A DNA stretch of 64,000 nt, from NCBI GenBank assembly GCA_018003315.1, contig JAGNEJ010000007.1, positions 1-64,000 on the forward strand, given 5' to 3'. This document shows, one piece after another, positions 27,998 to 38,400 of the stretch; the stretch's first letter is position 1; the number at the start of each line of letters is the position of its first letter. The translations under genes and the position numbers were made by a program. The notes beneath the pieces were generated by a model, which was not told where the DNA came from, did no database searches, and worked only from the letters and a program-made list of their open reading frames with translations. The stretch comes from Verrucomicrobiales bacterium (GTDB taxonomy: Bacteria; Verrucomicrobiota; Verrucomicrobiia; Verrucomicrobiales; V1-33).

Positions 27998-29050
27998 ATG
28001 AAGCCCTCTCAAATCGTTGCACAACTTCAAGACCGTCAGCCGCTTTCCGACAAGCAGACCGAGTGGTTTGCCGAATCGCTGATCGACGGCAGCCTGACCG
28101 ATGCGGAAAAGGCGGACCTGTTGCGGGCGCTTTCCGCCAAGGGGGAAACGGTCCAGGAAATCGTCGGCTTCGTGAAGTGCTTTCTGCGCCATGCCATTCA
28201 CCCGGCTCTGGATTTGGATTACCTGGGCCCGGCCATCGACGTCTGCGGCACCGGAGGGGACCGCATGGACCTGTTCAACATTTCCACCACCAGCATGTTC
28301 ATCCTGGCAGCCGGTGGCGCAGTGGTTGTGAAGCATGGCAATCGCGGCATCACTTCGAAAAGCGGGGGCGCAGACGTGCTGGAGGCGCTTGGCATCCGCA
28401 TCGACATGCGCCCGGAAAATTTCGTGGCCTGCGTGGAGGAAACCGGCATCGGCTTCATGTTCGCCCCGAACTACCATCCGGCTTTCAAGGCGATCGCTCC
28501 GCTGCGCCGCCAGCTTGCTGCCGAAGGGGTGCGCACCATTTTCAACCTCATCGGGCCGCTGCTCAATCCCGTGCAGCCGCTGTATCAACTGGTGGGCGTG
28601 GCCAGTGCGCGGCTGCCCGGCATGTATGCGGAAATTTTGGCGGAACTTGGGCGGGTCAAAGCCTGGGTGGTGCATGGCACTGCCGGGCCGGACCGGGGAA
28701 TGGATGAGTTTTCCACGATCGGACCGTCGCACGTGGCCGAAGTGGAGTTTGGCCAGTTTCGCCACTTCACGGTGCGTCCGGAAGATTTTGGCATGAACCC
28801 GGTGGCGGTGGAAGACATCAGGGGAGGCGATGCCACCGAAAACGCGCGAATTTTGCGCGGGGTGCTCTCCGGGGAAATCCAGGGGGCCCGGCGGGACATT
28901 GTGCTCCTCAACGCAGCGGCGGGATTCATGGTCACCGCCCAGTCCATGACCTGGGAAAACGCCCTGGCCATGGCCAGGGAGATGATCGACAGCGGCCAGG
29001 CGATGCGCGCCCTGACAGCGGTGCAGGAATTTTGCCGCCGGCTCGCCTGA
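27998..29050 (+). CDS. trpD: Anthranilate phosphoribosyltransferase
   Basis: The 350-residue enzyme couples anthranilate with PRPP in tryptophan synthesis. Its signatures are clear: VCGTGGDRMDLFNIST for PRPP and magnesium binding, KHGNRGITSKSGGADVLEALG, and FNLIGPLLNP. Other trp genes are not next to it. A possible promoter, TTGCTT (27959) with TATAGG (27981), would leave an almost leaderless message; this is weak. It is convergent with the metallo-beta-lactamase-fold gene. Confidence 0.95.
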   Translation: MKPSQIVAQLQDRQPLSDKQTEWFAESLIDGSLTDAEKADLLRALSAKGETVQEIVGFVKCFLRHAIHPALDLDYLGPAIDVCGTGGDRMDLFNISTTSMFILAAGGAVVVKHGNRGITSKSGGADVLEALGIRIDMRPENFVACVEETGIGFMFAPNYHPAFKAIAPLRRQLAAEGVRTIFNLIGPLLNPVQPLYQLVGVASARLPGMYAEILAELGRVKAWVVHGTAGPDRGMDEFSTIGPSHVAEVEFGQFRHFTVRPEDFGMNPVAVEDIRGGDATENARILRGVLSGEIQGARRDIVLLNAAAGFMVTAQSMTWENALAMAREMIDSGQAMRALTAVQEFCRRLA

Positions 29051-29062
29051 CAACGGCCAATT

Positions 29063-29902
29063 TCAAAACAGTTCCCCCTGCACCAGCGTTCCATCCGGGC
29101 TGGATGCCGGGGCGGCGGGACGCAGCCGCACCGGCAGGCTGGCCGTCGGTGCATCCTGACTGGCGCAGTGAATTTCCACGGTGTGATGGCCAAGGGCCGC
29201 CAGGGCATGGCGGACGGTCTGGACTGCCAGTTCGGGAGAGTTGCAGTCACGGGAAAGGTGCCCTAGCACGATGCGTTCGAGCGCCTGGTGGGCCAGGTCG
29301 CAGGCCAGTTGCGCGGTCTGGTGGTTGGAAAGGTGACCGTGCTGGGACATGATGCGCTGCTTGGTGGACCAGGGACGCTTCGCGTCATTTTCGAGCAGGG
29401 TGCCGTCGTAGTTGGCCTCAAGGAACAGGGTGTGCACGCCGCTGAGCCTGGTGCGGATGACCTGGGTGACGTGTCCCACGTCGCTGAGAATGCCCAGGGA
29501 AGCACCGCCGGAGCGCAGCACAAACCCCATGGGTTCGACCGCATCATGCGGCACGGGAAACGTCTCCACTTCCAGGTCCCCCAACCGGAACGTCCGGCCG
29601 CATTCAACCAGCCGCCACTGCTTTTCACCCTTGAGGGAGCCGGCGAGCATTTCACGGGTTTGGCCGTTGCAGTAAATGGGCAGCGGAAACTTCCTGGTCA
29701 GCACGTCCAGGCCGCGGGTGTGGTCGCCGTGCTCGTGGGTGAGCAGGATGCCGGTCAGGCTGGCCGGATCGACTCCGGCAAGCTGGAGTCTGGCGAGCAT
29801 CCGGGCTGCACTGAGTCCCGCGTCGATGAGCAGGCGCAGCGGCCCGCAGTCGAGCAGGGCACAATTGCCCGAGCTGCCGCTGCCGAGGACGGTGAATCTC
29901 AT
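29063..29902 (-). CDS. MBL-fold hydrolase of the YycJ/WalJ type
   Basis: The 279-residue protein begins MRFTVLGSGSSGNC, typical of the WalJ/YycJ group, and has the metal-binding HxHxDH (H56, H58, D60, H61 in LTHEHGDH). FLEANYD and LGHLSRD complete the pattern. Relatives have 5'-3' exonuclease-like or cell-wall-linked roles in Firmicutes. The function here is not established. It is divergent from the AsmA-like gene with a 95-bp gap. Confidence 0.88.
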   Translation of the reverse strand: MRFTVLGSGSSGNCALLDCGPLRLLIDAGLSAARMLARLQLAGVDPASLTGILLTHEHGDHTRGLDVLTRKFPLPIYCNGQTREMLAGSLKGEKQWRLVECGRTFRLGDLEVETFPVPHDAVEPMGFVLRSGGASLGILSDVGHVTQVIRTRLSGVHTLFLEANYDGTLLENDAKRPWSTKQRIMSQHGHLSNHQTAQLACDLAHQALERIVLGHLSRDCNSPELAVQTVRHALAALGHHTVEIHCASQDAPTASLPVRLRPAAPASSPDGTLVQGELF

Positions 29903-29997
29903 GGGGGTGGGGTTTGCAGTCGTGGAAAGGGGGGAAAAAACTTCAGGCTGGCACGCACCGGATGATGTAGCATGCCCCGCCGTCTTTCAATCCCAGC

Positions 29998-32673
29998 GTG
30001 AAGCACAAGCACAACCGCCGCACCCTGCTGCTTTTTTTGAGCATCGCCGCCATTGTCGGCGCGGTGTGGCTCGCGCTCCACGCTTACGACCGCGGATTCA
30101 CCAACAAATGGAAGCGGTACATTATCGAAGAGCTGCGGAAAAACGGGATTGCGGCGACCATCGGACGGCTGACCATTGATCCGATCAACGGCCTGACCGC
30201 CCGGGACGTGCGGCTCTACGACACCGCCCTGCCGGACCGGCCCGTGGCGGACATCGACCACATCAGCCTTGAGGTGGATCTGGGCAATGTGGTCACTGGT
30301 GAAAATTTCCTGCGGACCCTGGATCTGCGAAAGGCGTCGCTGCGGCTGCCGGTGGACCCGGCAAATCCCGATGGCCCGGCACTCAGGATCAACGGGCTCA
30401 ATGCCCGGTTGTTTTTCAAGGGTGATCAGATGGACATCGCGGAAGCGGAAGGCGTCATCGGCGGAGTCCGGGTGCTGGTGCGCGGCAGCATGGAACTGCC
30501 GCAAACCGCCAAGGGAACTCCGGAGGAAATGGAGCGCCGCCGGGCGCAGCGGATGAAGCAGATCCGGGAAATCAAGGAACGGCGCGGGGCCCTGCGGCAA
30601 TTGGTGGACATCCTGGAAAAATTCGAAAGTTCCCGCCCGGAAAAAGCCGTGGTGGATCTGCATGTGGACGGTCCCCTGGGCGATTTCAACGCCCTGCGCG
30701 CCACCCTGACGCTGCGTGCCAACGACCTGCGGTGCGGACAGTTTGTGGCGGAATCCGTGCGGGCGGATGCGGTGCTGGGCGACGGCGAACTGACGCTGCG
30801 CCAGTTGGAGGTCCGGGACGCCCACGGCACCCTCAACGCCCAGGCGTTCTGGTCTGCGGCAAAGGCCGGCAGCGTCCAGTTCTCGTTGGATTCCACCATC
30901 GACGCGGCCGCCCTGGCCAGGGGCGTATTCTCGAATCCTTGGATGGGCGAAATTGTTTTCTACCAGCCGCCTCATCTGAAAGCCGATGGAACGCTTTTCC
31001 TCGATGAGCCGTGGACGCCGGAACACCTGCCCATGCAGGCAGTGGGGCGTCTGGACTGCCGCCGCTTCACCACTCGCGGGGTCATCTTTGACGGGCTGCA
31101 CGGAGACGTTGCCGTCCGGGGAGGTGATTTCCATGTCCGCAATCTGGTGCTGGAACATCACAGCGGCAGCGCCACCGGAAAGTGCATCCGCACCCGTGAG
31201 GAGGGGCTGCGCTTCCACCTGAAATGGAATCTCGAACTCAATGCCGCCCTGCCGTTTGTGCCGGATGAAACGGCGCGCCGCTTCATGGAGGAATTCTCGT
31301 TCGGACAGGAATCCTTTGTCAGCATCGAAGCCGTCGGAGGTGGACCGCAAATGGATCCGGCCACCTGGACGGGCAGCGTCCAGGTGGACCTGCGGCATTT
31401 TTCCCACCGCGATGTTGCGGTGCGCAGCCTCAGCACGCAGATCACCCTGGCCGCCGGAAAACAGGTGCTGCGCGATGTGGTGCTGCGGCGCTCCGATGGC
31501 ACCGTGACGATCCGGCAGCTCACCTCCAATCCGTCCGAAAAGCAGATTGTGATCACCCAACTGGAATCCACGGCCAATCCGTTTCCGCTGCTCAGAACCC
31601 TGGCGCCCAGGACCGCGGAGGACCTGGCGGACTACACCTTTGAAACACCGCCCCGGGTGGTTTTCAACGCGGACATCCACTCCACAGAACCTGCCAAGAC
31701 TTCCTTTGAAGTCCAGGTGAACTCAACCGGACCTGCACAGCTGCGCCTGGGCGGCGAAAAAAAGCGGCTGGCTAGTGTGAGCGGAGTCGTCCAGCGCAAG
31801 GATGATGTGATCACCGTGGATTTGGCGGGCCGCGCCGCCGACGCAGAGGGCTATGGAGGCGTGCGCTTTGACAGCGGGGCGGATTTGAAATTCAACGGCA
31901 GCTTCGGCGTGGGGAAACGGCGCGGAACCCTGCGCTCCTATCAACTCGATGTTTCTGCGCCGCAAAATGTCAGCGTGCAACTGGGCGGCAAGGATCTTCC
32001 AGGCGAGGCCTTGACCGGCACCGTTGCCTGCGAAGGGGACCGCATCGCGCTCCAGGCACAGGGCCGCGTGGTGGGCGGGGCGCTGACCGCCAGCGTCACC
32101 TGGCCGGAGATCTCCAGAAATGAGGACTACACGGCCATTGTCAGGGCGAACCGGGTGAACTACGCGCGGCTGGCAAAGATTTTCGATCCGACCAGGGAAA
32201 CCACCGGCGAGCTGAGCGGACACCTGAATTTTACAGGACGCGGCTCCTCGACGGAAAGCATCCGGGGAACCGGTGCCATGAAAATTTCGGATGCAGATGT
32301 GTTTTCGATCCCGCTGCTCGGACCGCTTTCCGGGCTGATTTCCGCCATCCTGCCGGTGGAAAAACTGCTCTACAGCCGGGCGAGGGAAGCCACCGCCTCG
32401 CTTGCCGTGGCGGATGGGGCGGTCTCCACCAAAAACTTTGAAGCGCAGACGCTGGCATTCCGGCTGCGGGTTTCCGGCGTCGTGGACATCATCAACTCCC
32501 GCGTGGACCTGACCGCCCGGATGAATGTCCGGGGTGCGCCCGGCATCCTGCTGTGGGCGGTGAGCAAGCTGTTTGAATACGAAGCCCGGGGAACGACTGC
32601 CGAACCCGGCTGGCGTCCCAAGCACCTGGGCATTCCCTTCATTGGCGATGACGAAAAACAACCACCGCGCTGA
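29998..32673 (+). CDS. AsmA-like envelope protein with N-terminal anchor
   Basis: The 891-residue protein has an N-terminal membrane segment (LLLFLSIAAIVGAVWLAL) followed by a long beta-rich region and ends with an AsmA_2/DUF3971-type portion (ADVFSIPLLGPLSGLISAI and VDLTARMNVRGAPG). Such proteins resemble AsmA/TamB bridges that carry lipids between membranes of diderm bacteria. A basic, helix-forming segment (EEMERRRAQRMKQIREIKE) near residue 180 interrupts the beta structure. Lipid transport is inferred from the family. It is followed by cardiolipin synthase 55 bp downstream, which fits an envelope-lipid operon. Confidence 0.78.
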   Translation: MKHKHNRRTLLLFLSIAAIVGAVWLALHAYDRGFTNKWKRYIIEELRKNGIAATIGRLTIDPINGLTARDVRLYDTALPDRPVADIDHISLEVDLGNVVTGENFLRTLDLRKASLRLPVDPANPDGPALRINGLNARLFFKGDQMDIAEAEGVIGGVRVLVRGSMELPQTAKGTPEEMERRRAQRMKQIREIKERRGALRQLVDILEKFESSRPEKAVVDLHVDGPLGDFNALRATLTLRANDLRCGQFVAESVRADAVLGDGELTLRQLEVRDAHGTLNAQAFWSAAKAGSVQFSLDSTIDAAALARGVFSNPWMGEIVFYQPPHLKADGTLFLDEPWTPEHLPMQAVGRLDCRRFTTRGVIFDGLHGDVAVRGGDFHVRNLVLEHHSGSATGKCIRTREEGLRFHLKWNLELNAALPFVPDETARRFMEEFSFGQESFVSIEAVGGGPQMDPATWTGSVQVDLRHFSHRDVAVRSLSTQITLAAGKQVLRDVVLRRSDGTVTIRQLTSNPSEKQIVITQLESTANPFPLLRTLAPRTAEDLADYTFETPPRVVFNADIHSTEPAKTSFEVQVNSTGPAQLRLGGEKKRLASVSGVVQRKDDVITVDLAGRAADAEGYGGVRFDSGADLKFNGSFGVGKRRGTLRSYQLDVSAPQNVSVQLGGKDLPGEALTGTVACEGDRIALQAQGRVVGGALTASVTWPEISRNEDYTAIVRANRVNYARLAKIFDPTRETTGELSGHLNFTGRGSSTESIRGTGAMKISDADVFSIPLLGPLSGLISAILPVEKLLYSRAREATASLAVADGAVSTKNFEAQTLAFRLRVSGVVDIINSRVDLTARMNVRGAPGILLWAVSKLFEYEARGTTAEPGWRPKHLGIPFIGDDEKQPPR

Positions 32674-32727
32674 GGCCCCGTCCATCCGGCTCCGCCGGAG
32701 CATTGCTGGCCGCCGCAGCTTCCGCGC

Positions 32728-34134
32728 ATGAACCGCTGGGCCGTCATTGAGCTGGCCATCGTGTGGGTCCTGACATGGGGTCTGGTGCCGCATGTGCTGG
32801 CGCAGAAAACCAAGTCGCCCGTGGCCACGCTGGCCTGGGTGTGGTCCATCTTTCTGCTGCCCGTCGTGGGGGCGGTTTTTTACCTGCTGTTCGGATCGGA
32901 GCGGGTGCAGCGGCGGCGGCTGAAAATGATCTCGGAATTGCGGGAAGCAACGGGAACGGGCATGGGCGTGCAGTGCGGCGTGGCGGACTTGGCTCTGCAA
33001 ATGCCGGAACTGCAGCGGATCAACGGATTCCACGCCACGGGCTGCAATGCCGTGACCCCCCTGGTGGACGGAGTCAGCTTTTTTCCGCGCCTGCTGGAAG
33101 TCATCCGCGGCGCAACCCACTACCTGCACGTGGAATTCTACATCTGGCACACGGACGCTGCGGGGCGCGCCGTGAGGGATGAACTGGTGGCGGCGGCGAA
33201 ACGCGGAGTGAAGGTGCGGCTGCTGCTGGATGAAATCGGCAGCCTCTGGACGCCGCGCCGGTTTTTCCGCGACCTGGAGGCGGCCGGAGGCAGATTTTCC
33301 TGGTTCAAAACGTTTGCTCCCCTGCGAGGCTCGTTCCACCTCAACCTGCGCAACCACCGCAAGCTGGTCGTCGCCGACGGCACCGTGGCGCTGACCGGCG
33401 GGATGAATGTGGGTGACGAATACTGGACTGGCAGTGGCAAAACCCTGCCCTACCGCGACCTGCAGATGGAAGTTCGCGGACCGGCGGCCTCCCAGCTTTC
33501 CTGGCATTTTGCGCAGGACTGGCATTTTGCCACCGGGGAGGCGCTGAAGGACCCAGCCCTGTATCCACCGCAGGAGTCGGCCGGGCCCGTGACCGTCCAA
33601 ATTATTTCCGGCGGGCCGGACAACGACCTCAACGAAATCCAGTTGTCGGTGCTCTCGCTGCTCCACCGTGCCAAGTCCCGGGTGTGGATGATGACGCCCT
33701 ATTTCGTCCCGGAGGCACCGCTCATGTCCGCCCTGCAGCTGGCCGCCATGCGCGGGGTGGACGTGCGGCTGCTGGTGCCACAGAAGGGCGACCACCGCTA
33801 CCTCACGGCCGTCACCCGCAGTTATTACGAAGGGCTGCTGCCCCACGGCGTGCGCATTTACGAATACCGGCCCCGGATGCTCCATGCCAAGCTCACCACC
33901 ATCGACGGCACCTTCTCCATGGCCGGCAGCGCCAACCTCGACATCCGCAGTCTGCGCATCAATTTCGAATTGAATCTGCTGCTTTCCTCGCCGGACATTG
34001 CGGCGCATTTTGACGCGCTGTTCGAACGGGACTTCGCCCAGGCGGACCGGATTCGCTGGATGAAATTCCAGCTTCGCCCGCTGCGCCAGAAGGTTGCAGA
34101 AGCAGTGTGCCGTCCGCTGGCGCCGCTGCTCTAA
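32728..34134 (+). CDS. cls: Cardiolipin synthase
   Basis: The 468-residue phospholipase D-superfamily enzyme has two N-terminal membrane helices (PLDc_N: VIELAIVWVLTWGLVPHVL and WSIFLLPVVGAVFYLLFG) and two HKD motifs: HRKLVVADG in the first half and HAKLTTIDG in the second. It condenses phosphatidylglycerol or related lipids into cardiolipin at the inner membrane. It follows the AsmA-like gene on the same strand and converges with the Mrr-bactofilin gene. Confidence 0.93.
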   Translation: MNRWAVIELAIVWVLTWGLVPHVLAQKTKSPVATLAWVWSIFLLPVVGAVFYLLFGSERVQRRRLKMISELREATGTGMGVQCGVADLALQMPELQRINGFHATGCNAVTPLVDGVSFFPRLLEVIRGATHYLHVEFYIWHTDAAGRAVRDELVAAAKRGVKVRLLLDEIGSLWTPRRFFRDLEAAGGRFSWFKTFAPLRGSFHLNLRNHRKLVVADGTVALTGGMNVGDEYWTGSGKTLPYRDLQMEVRGPAASQLSWHFAQDWHFATGEALKDPALYPPQESAGPVTVQIISGGPDNDLNEIQLSVLSLLHRAKSRVWMMTPYFVPEAPLMSALQLAAMRGVDVRLLVPQKGDHRYLTAVTRSYYEGLLPHGVRIYEYRPRMLHAKLTTIDGTFSMAGSANLDIRSLRINFELNLLLSSPDIAAHFDALFERDFAQADRIRWMKFQLRPLRQKVAEAVCRPLAPLL

Positions 34135-34182
34135 CAGGATCCTGCGGATGCGGGCGGCTGCACCGCGGAAATGCCGCCGCAC

Positions 34183-35103
34183 TCACTGCCGCAGGGGCAG
34201 CACAGCGCGGCAGCGCCTCATATCCGGGCAAAACCACGCTTCCGGTCTGGGCTGCACCCCCACCGGGTGGATTTCTTCCGTGTTCAGAATGCGCGCCTCG
34301 GCTTCGAGGCGTCCTCCGGGCTCCAGGCGGATGTTCCTGGCGGCCACCAGGCCGCTGACAATGCCGCCGGCCACGATAGTTAGTTTCTCCGTGCACACCA
34401 GATTGCCCATGACACTGCCTTCCACCGTCATTTCCTCAACCCTGACCGGTTTCAAAAAGAGCACGTCCGCTCCGGCACGCACCCTCAAACGACGACAGTT
34501 GATCTCCTGGCCAATATGCCGACGGGTTCGATCCTTGAACACCAGGTCCCGCTGAGCGCCCTCCGCTTTCGGAATCGGTGACTGCAGCCCCTTCTCCATG
34601 CGGTGGCCGCAGGAGGGGCAGGTGGGGACATCCCACGGCCCCACCGTTGCCATGCGCAGATAATAGGCCTGCTCCTCCGGACTCATCCGCCCGATGGTGC
34701 CCAGAAATTCGACCCCGCCGATGATTTCCACTCCGCCCCGACGCGCCAGCATCCGCGCCTCGGCCTCCACATCTCCCGGGGTGATCATGATTCCACGGAT
34801 CAGGTTTTCGGCCACCAAGGTTCTACTGAATTCCGCAACCCCCTGACCATCCACATGGTAGCCAGTCCAGGCTGCACACTGCACCAGGGAATGGGTGACG
34901 GTTCGGCGACTTTTGCCAGTGACATACAGTGCCACGGTGCCGTCCGGTTTGACCCACGCCACCTCCGTCTGAAATCCTGCCCGGGCCAGCAGCATGGTGG
35001 TGATTTCCTGAAACCGCCGCCAATCCATCCGCTGCAAGATTTCCAAGGTCCAGCGGCTGCCGGCACAAGGGGAGAAATGGGGGACGGCGGTGGAGGGTGA
35101 CAT
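34183..35103 (-). CDS. Degenerate Mrr nuclease-like domain fused to a bactofilin domain
   Basis: The 306-residue protein combines two folds. Residues about 22-135 follow the Mrr_cat restriction endonuclease pattern (MDWRRFQEITTMLLARAGF, D54 in KPDGTVALYV, then HSLVQCAAW, and IMITPGDVEAEARMLA...VEIIGG). The expected Q-x-K is QCA (Q75, A77), so the catalytic lysine is missing. A CPSCG pair (C162, C165) follows. Residues about 198-275 read as a bactofilin beta-helix (MTVEGSVMGNL, IVAGGIVSGLVAARNIRLEPGG). Bactofilins are polymer-forming scaffold proteins. A polymerising DNA-binding or sensing protein is plausible but unproven. It is divergent from the FHA gene across an AT-rich spacer. Confidence 0.75.
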   Translation of the reverse strand: MSPSTAVPHFSPCAGSRWTLEILQRMDWRRFQEITTMLLARAGFQTEVAWVKPDGTVALYVTGKSRRTVTHSLVQCAAWTGYHVDGQGVAEFSRTLVAENLIRGIMITPGDVEAEARMLARRGGVEIIGGVEFLGTIGRMSPEEQAYYLRMATVGPWDVPTCPSCGHRMEKGLQSPIPKAEGAQRDLVFKDRTRRHIGQEINCRRLRVRAGADVLFLKPVRVEEMTVEGSVMGNLVCTEKLTIVAGGIVSGLVAARNIRLEPGGRLEAEARILNTEEIHPVGVQPRPEAWFCPDMRRCRAVLPLRQ

Positions 35104-35172
35104 CGTTCCTGAATCGTTTTACTCGGTGCAGTGCATTTCAGCCCAAACAGATTGATCGCCGAAATCACAAAA

Positions 35173-35200
35173 AATATAGAAAATCACTTCTGATTTGCAA
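35173..35200 (-). promoter_or_regulatory. Candidate promoter of the Mrr-bactofilin gene
   Basis: On the minus strand TTGCAA (35200-35195) and TATATT (35178-35173) are 16 bp apart, a good sigma-70-like match. The leader would be roughly 60 bp. Confidence 0.5.
35181..35196. promoter_or_regulatory. Palindrome AAATCA-CTTC-TGATTT, candidate operator
   Basis: A perfect inverted repeat with 6-bp arms and a 4-bp centre lies between the -35 and -10 boxes of the candidate minus-strand promoter. That position suits a repressor site. The binding protein is unknown. Confidence 0.4.
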
Positions 35201-35355
35201 CTCTAAAAATTATCTCAAATTTGGTTGATTCAGAGTGTTGATGTATTTCCAGATTGTTTCCGGTATTTCTGGCGTTCTGATTTTCTAGTTTTTCCTGATG
35301 GTTTTTGTCATTTCCAAAAATCGGTCGAAAACGCGATCCACAGGCACATCTCCGA

Positions 35356-35382
35356 TTGCTGAAATTCCGATTTTGGTATAAA
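35356..35382 (+). promoter_or_regulatory. Candidate promoter of the FHA-domain gene
   Basis: TTGCTG (35356-35361) and TATAAA (35377-35382) are 15 bp apart, slightly short, and lie just ahead of the ATG at 35411. Confidence 0.35.
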
Positions 35383-35410
35383 TTACACGATTTCCGTATT
35401 CCCCATATCA

Positions 35411-38400
35411 ATGGCCCATTTACTTGCGTCCTCTGGACATCGATTTGAACTGCCCGCCGTCGGCGTGACCTTCGGGTCGGACGCCTGCAACGATGTGGTG
35501 ATTCCAGCCGTTTTCGGGGTCGCTCCCTGTCAGTTTGCGATCTGGCCGGAACCGGGCGGGTATCGATTGCTGGACAGGGGTTCGCCCATCGGGACACAAG
35601 TGAACGGCTACCCGGTGCCCGAAGCATTGCTGCAGCATGGAGACACCATTTGTGCAGGAAATCTGCGGCTGAGTTTCCATTCGCAGGAAATGCCCGCCGT
35701 GTCCGATGGTGTATCGCCGGTTGGTCAGGCATCTTCGCCGCACATGGCAGCACCGCCGACGCTCCCGACATTTGCGCCGCTCCCGCCATCCGGGGGACAC
35801 GGGGAGCCTTCCTCACTGGCACAGTTGATGACCGGCATGGGCTTGCAACCGGCTGCAGCGACGGCCGTGCGCCCGCCCATGCCCCCGTTCGCCCCGCTGG
35901 CTCAGCCGCCGCTACCGCCAGCGCCCGGAAGGGAGGACTTTGGAACCGCGCGACTGCCTGCCGAAACACCGGGACCGGTTCTACCCCAACCGGAGCCACG
36001 GCTGCCAATCGGATCGCCTCCGTCGGTCTGGTCCCCCACCCTTCCGGTTTGGAACGAACAGCCACAGACCTCGCAGAGTCCTCCGAGCTTGCCCGGACCA
36101 AGGCCGACACCTGCCCAAGCCACGCAAGCCCTGCCATTTCAGATCACCGGGTCCCATGCAGAAACCGGAGTCGCCCCTGCCCTCCCATTTTCACCGATTG
36201 CCGGACCGGGGCGTGGCGAACGGCCGCCAGTGCCGCAAACACAGCCTCTGCCACCGATCAGGGAATCACCCTTTGAAATCTTTCAGCCGGAAAATGCACC
36301 GGAAGAAGATGCACCCGGTGCCATCCTGCGTCCAGCTTCGCCGCCAAAACACCTTCACATTCCGCAGGAGGCAAGAACGACGCAGCCCCCTCCCTGGCTG
36401 CGGCCGGAGCAGGAGGAACAGCCAGCTCTCCCAGCAGCCGAGGCGCCACAGAAAAGCCCTGTCATCATCCCGCGACTGCCGGACGCGCGCGGGTCGCGCG
36501 CCAGGCGCAACCGGCTCGGCCTGGTGGCTGCGCTCCTGGTCATGGGTGGTCTGGTGGCCGGGGTGCTGGCGGTAAACCAATGGCGACCAGACCTGGTCGT
36601 CCGCATCAAGGATCAGGTCCTCGGATGGTTCCCGAAAAAACCGGCGTCAGAACAACCCGGGCAGGAGGTTCCACCAGTCAAGGACATGGGCACCCCGCCC
36701 GCAGCGCCACCAGCCCAGGTGGCGGCCACGGTGGAAGCCAGTGCCACCCCCTCCAAGGACACCGTCACCGCCCATCGGGATCTGGCACCCAAATTCTTTT
36801 GGCCGGAAGCCACCACCTTGTTCTCACTGGGTTTTCCCCGGGCCGAGCTTCGATATGTCGCCACAGCACCAGGCCGTGGACTGCCCCTGCCCGGCCCGCA
36901 TTGTTCCTACCTGGAAAAACACTTCGATCTGAAACTGCAGGATCTGGAACGACTCACCGCCATCCAGGGGAATGCGGAGAAGCCTGGCGTGGTGATCATC
37001 ACCACCCGGCAAAACCTCGATGCGGACGCGCTCCTGAAATCCTCCGCCCTGCACGTTGCAACAACGGAGCGGTTGGCCAACGGCGCCTTTCACCGCTACG
37101 TGAACCGCCAGGGAGCACCCTGCGGACTCCTCGTCATCGACCGCCGCAACCTGGTGGTGGGTGAGCCGCAGCTGATCCAGGACTGCCTTGCCGAAAAGTC
37201 TGGGTACGGAAGCGCAGCGGCAGCCGCACTCTGGCCGGATTTTGCTAGCAACGATCTTGGAATTTTTCTGTGGACCGTCAAGGTGGACGACACCCTGCGG
37301 CAGCAGCTCAGCGGAGCGTCCGCAACCAGCCCCGCGCCGGACCTCGGCACGGTGCAGTCCTTTGCCGTGCGCTACGACGGCAGCGGTGAGGATTGCGAGT
37401 GTTTCGCCCTGCGCAGCGCTCAGGCCACACCGGAAGGATTTGCCGCCGCGGCCACCAATGCGCTGCAGAGCATGCTCACCCTGCTCTCCGCCCAGACCGA
37501 CACGCGCTCCGCGCCAGGAAGCGTCGCCCAGAAGCCCGCTCCTATCCAAGTAAACGGCAGCACGGCCAGCGCGGTGCTTCAGGGCGGAGGGGAGTTTGTG
37601 AATCTGTTTCTCGAAGGTTTCTTCCGCCCAAACCCCTCCGAACGTTCTCCGCTGGAAATGCTTTCGAAGGCCCGCACGCTGGCCCATTCCTTCAACCTCG
37701 CCCGGGATCTGGGCGCTCCGGAAGCCCGGCAGGCCCACAGCGTGCTGGAAGCTCTGGAGGCCCTGCAGCGGGGCATGAGCGGTTCAGGGCGTGGAAGCGG
37801 CATGGAGTTTCAGACCCAGACCATCGAACCCGATGAATTGCAGACTCTGAACAACTTCCTGACATTTTCCGAGGGGTATCTGTTCTGCCGCCCGAACCTG
37901 GAAGCCATGCCCGAGGCCGTTCGCAATCTCATCCGCGAGGCCTCCGAACGCCTCAATGCCGAAACGGTCCTCTCGCTCTGCGTCCCTCCGTCAGGAGAAA
38001 AAATCGTCCGCATCAAAAACCTGCCCGCCTATGTCCGGCAAAGCATTTCCCAGCTCATGTCCACCCGCGGTGCCATGGCGCTGTTTGGAATGCCGCCGCT
38101 CACGGACGATGAACTCGCCGGTGCTTTGAAATACATCGAGCAGGACCAGACCGGAAAACTTGCCTGGAAACCCGGAGAACCAACCTTCACCGACTGGAAG
38201 GCGCAGTCCGCCTCCTCCGCGCTGCAAAATGCCTCGGAACTCGCCGGCATGGCTGGGGCCGCCAAAGCCGCCGGCAGCACCCGTCTCAAAATGGCTGCAG
38301 ATGTCAGGGAAGCCATCACCATGCTGATGCAGGGCGTCAAAGGATCCGGGCGATTTTCCGCGATCACCTTCCGCTTCCGCGACCTCAACTCCCAGGAACT

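Larger units (their letters stand above)
35104..35410. other. AT-rich divergent intergenic region
   Basis: This 307-bp spacer is visibly AT-rich in a GC-rich neighbourhood. It holds candidate promoters for both flanking genes and a perfect 6-bp-arm palindrome. I see no gene in it. Confidence 0.7.

Noticed and set aside
27980-29053. A 357-residue frame antisense to trpD
   Set aside because: It is a shadow of a gene with unmistakable TrpD motifs.
31723-34182. An 819-residue antisense frame on the minus strand
   Set aside because: It lies wholly opposite the AsmA-like and cardiolipin synthase genes, which have clear motifs, and has no domain or normal composition of its own.
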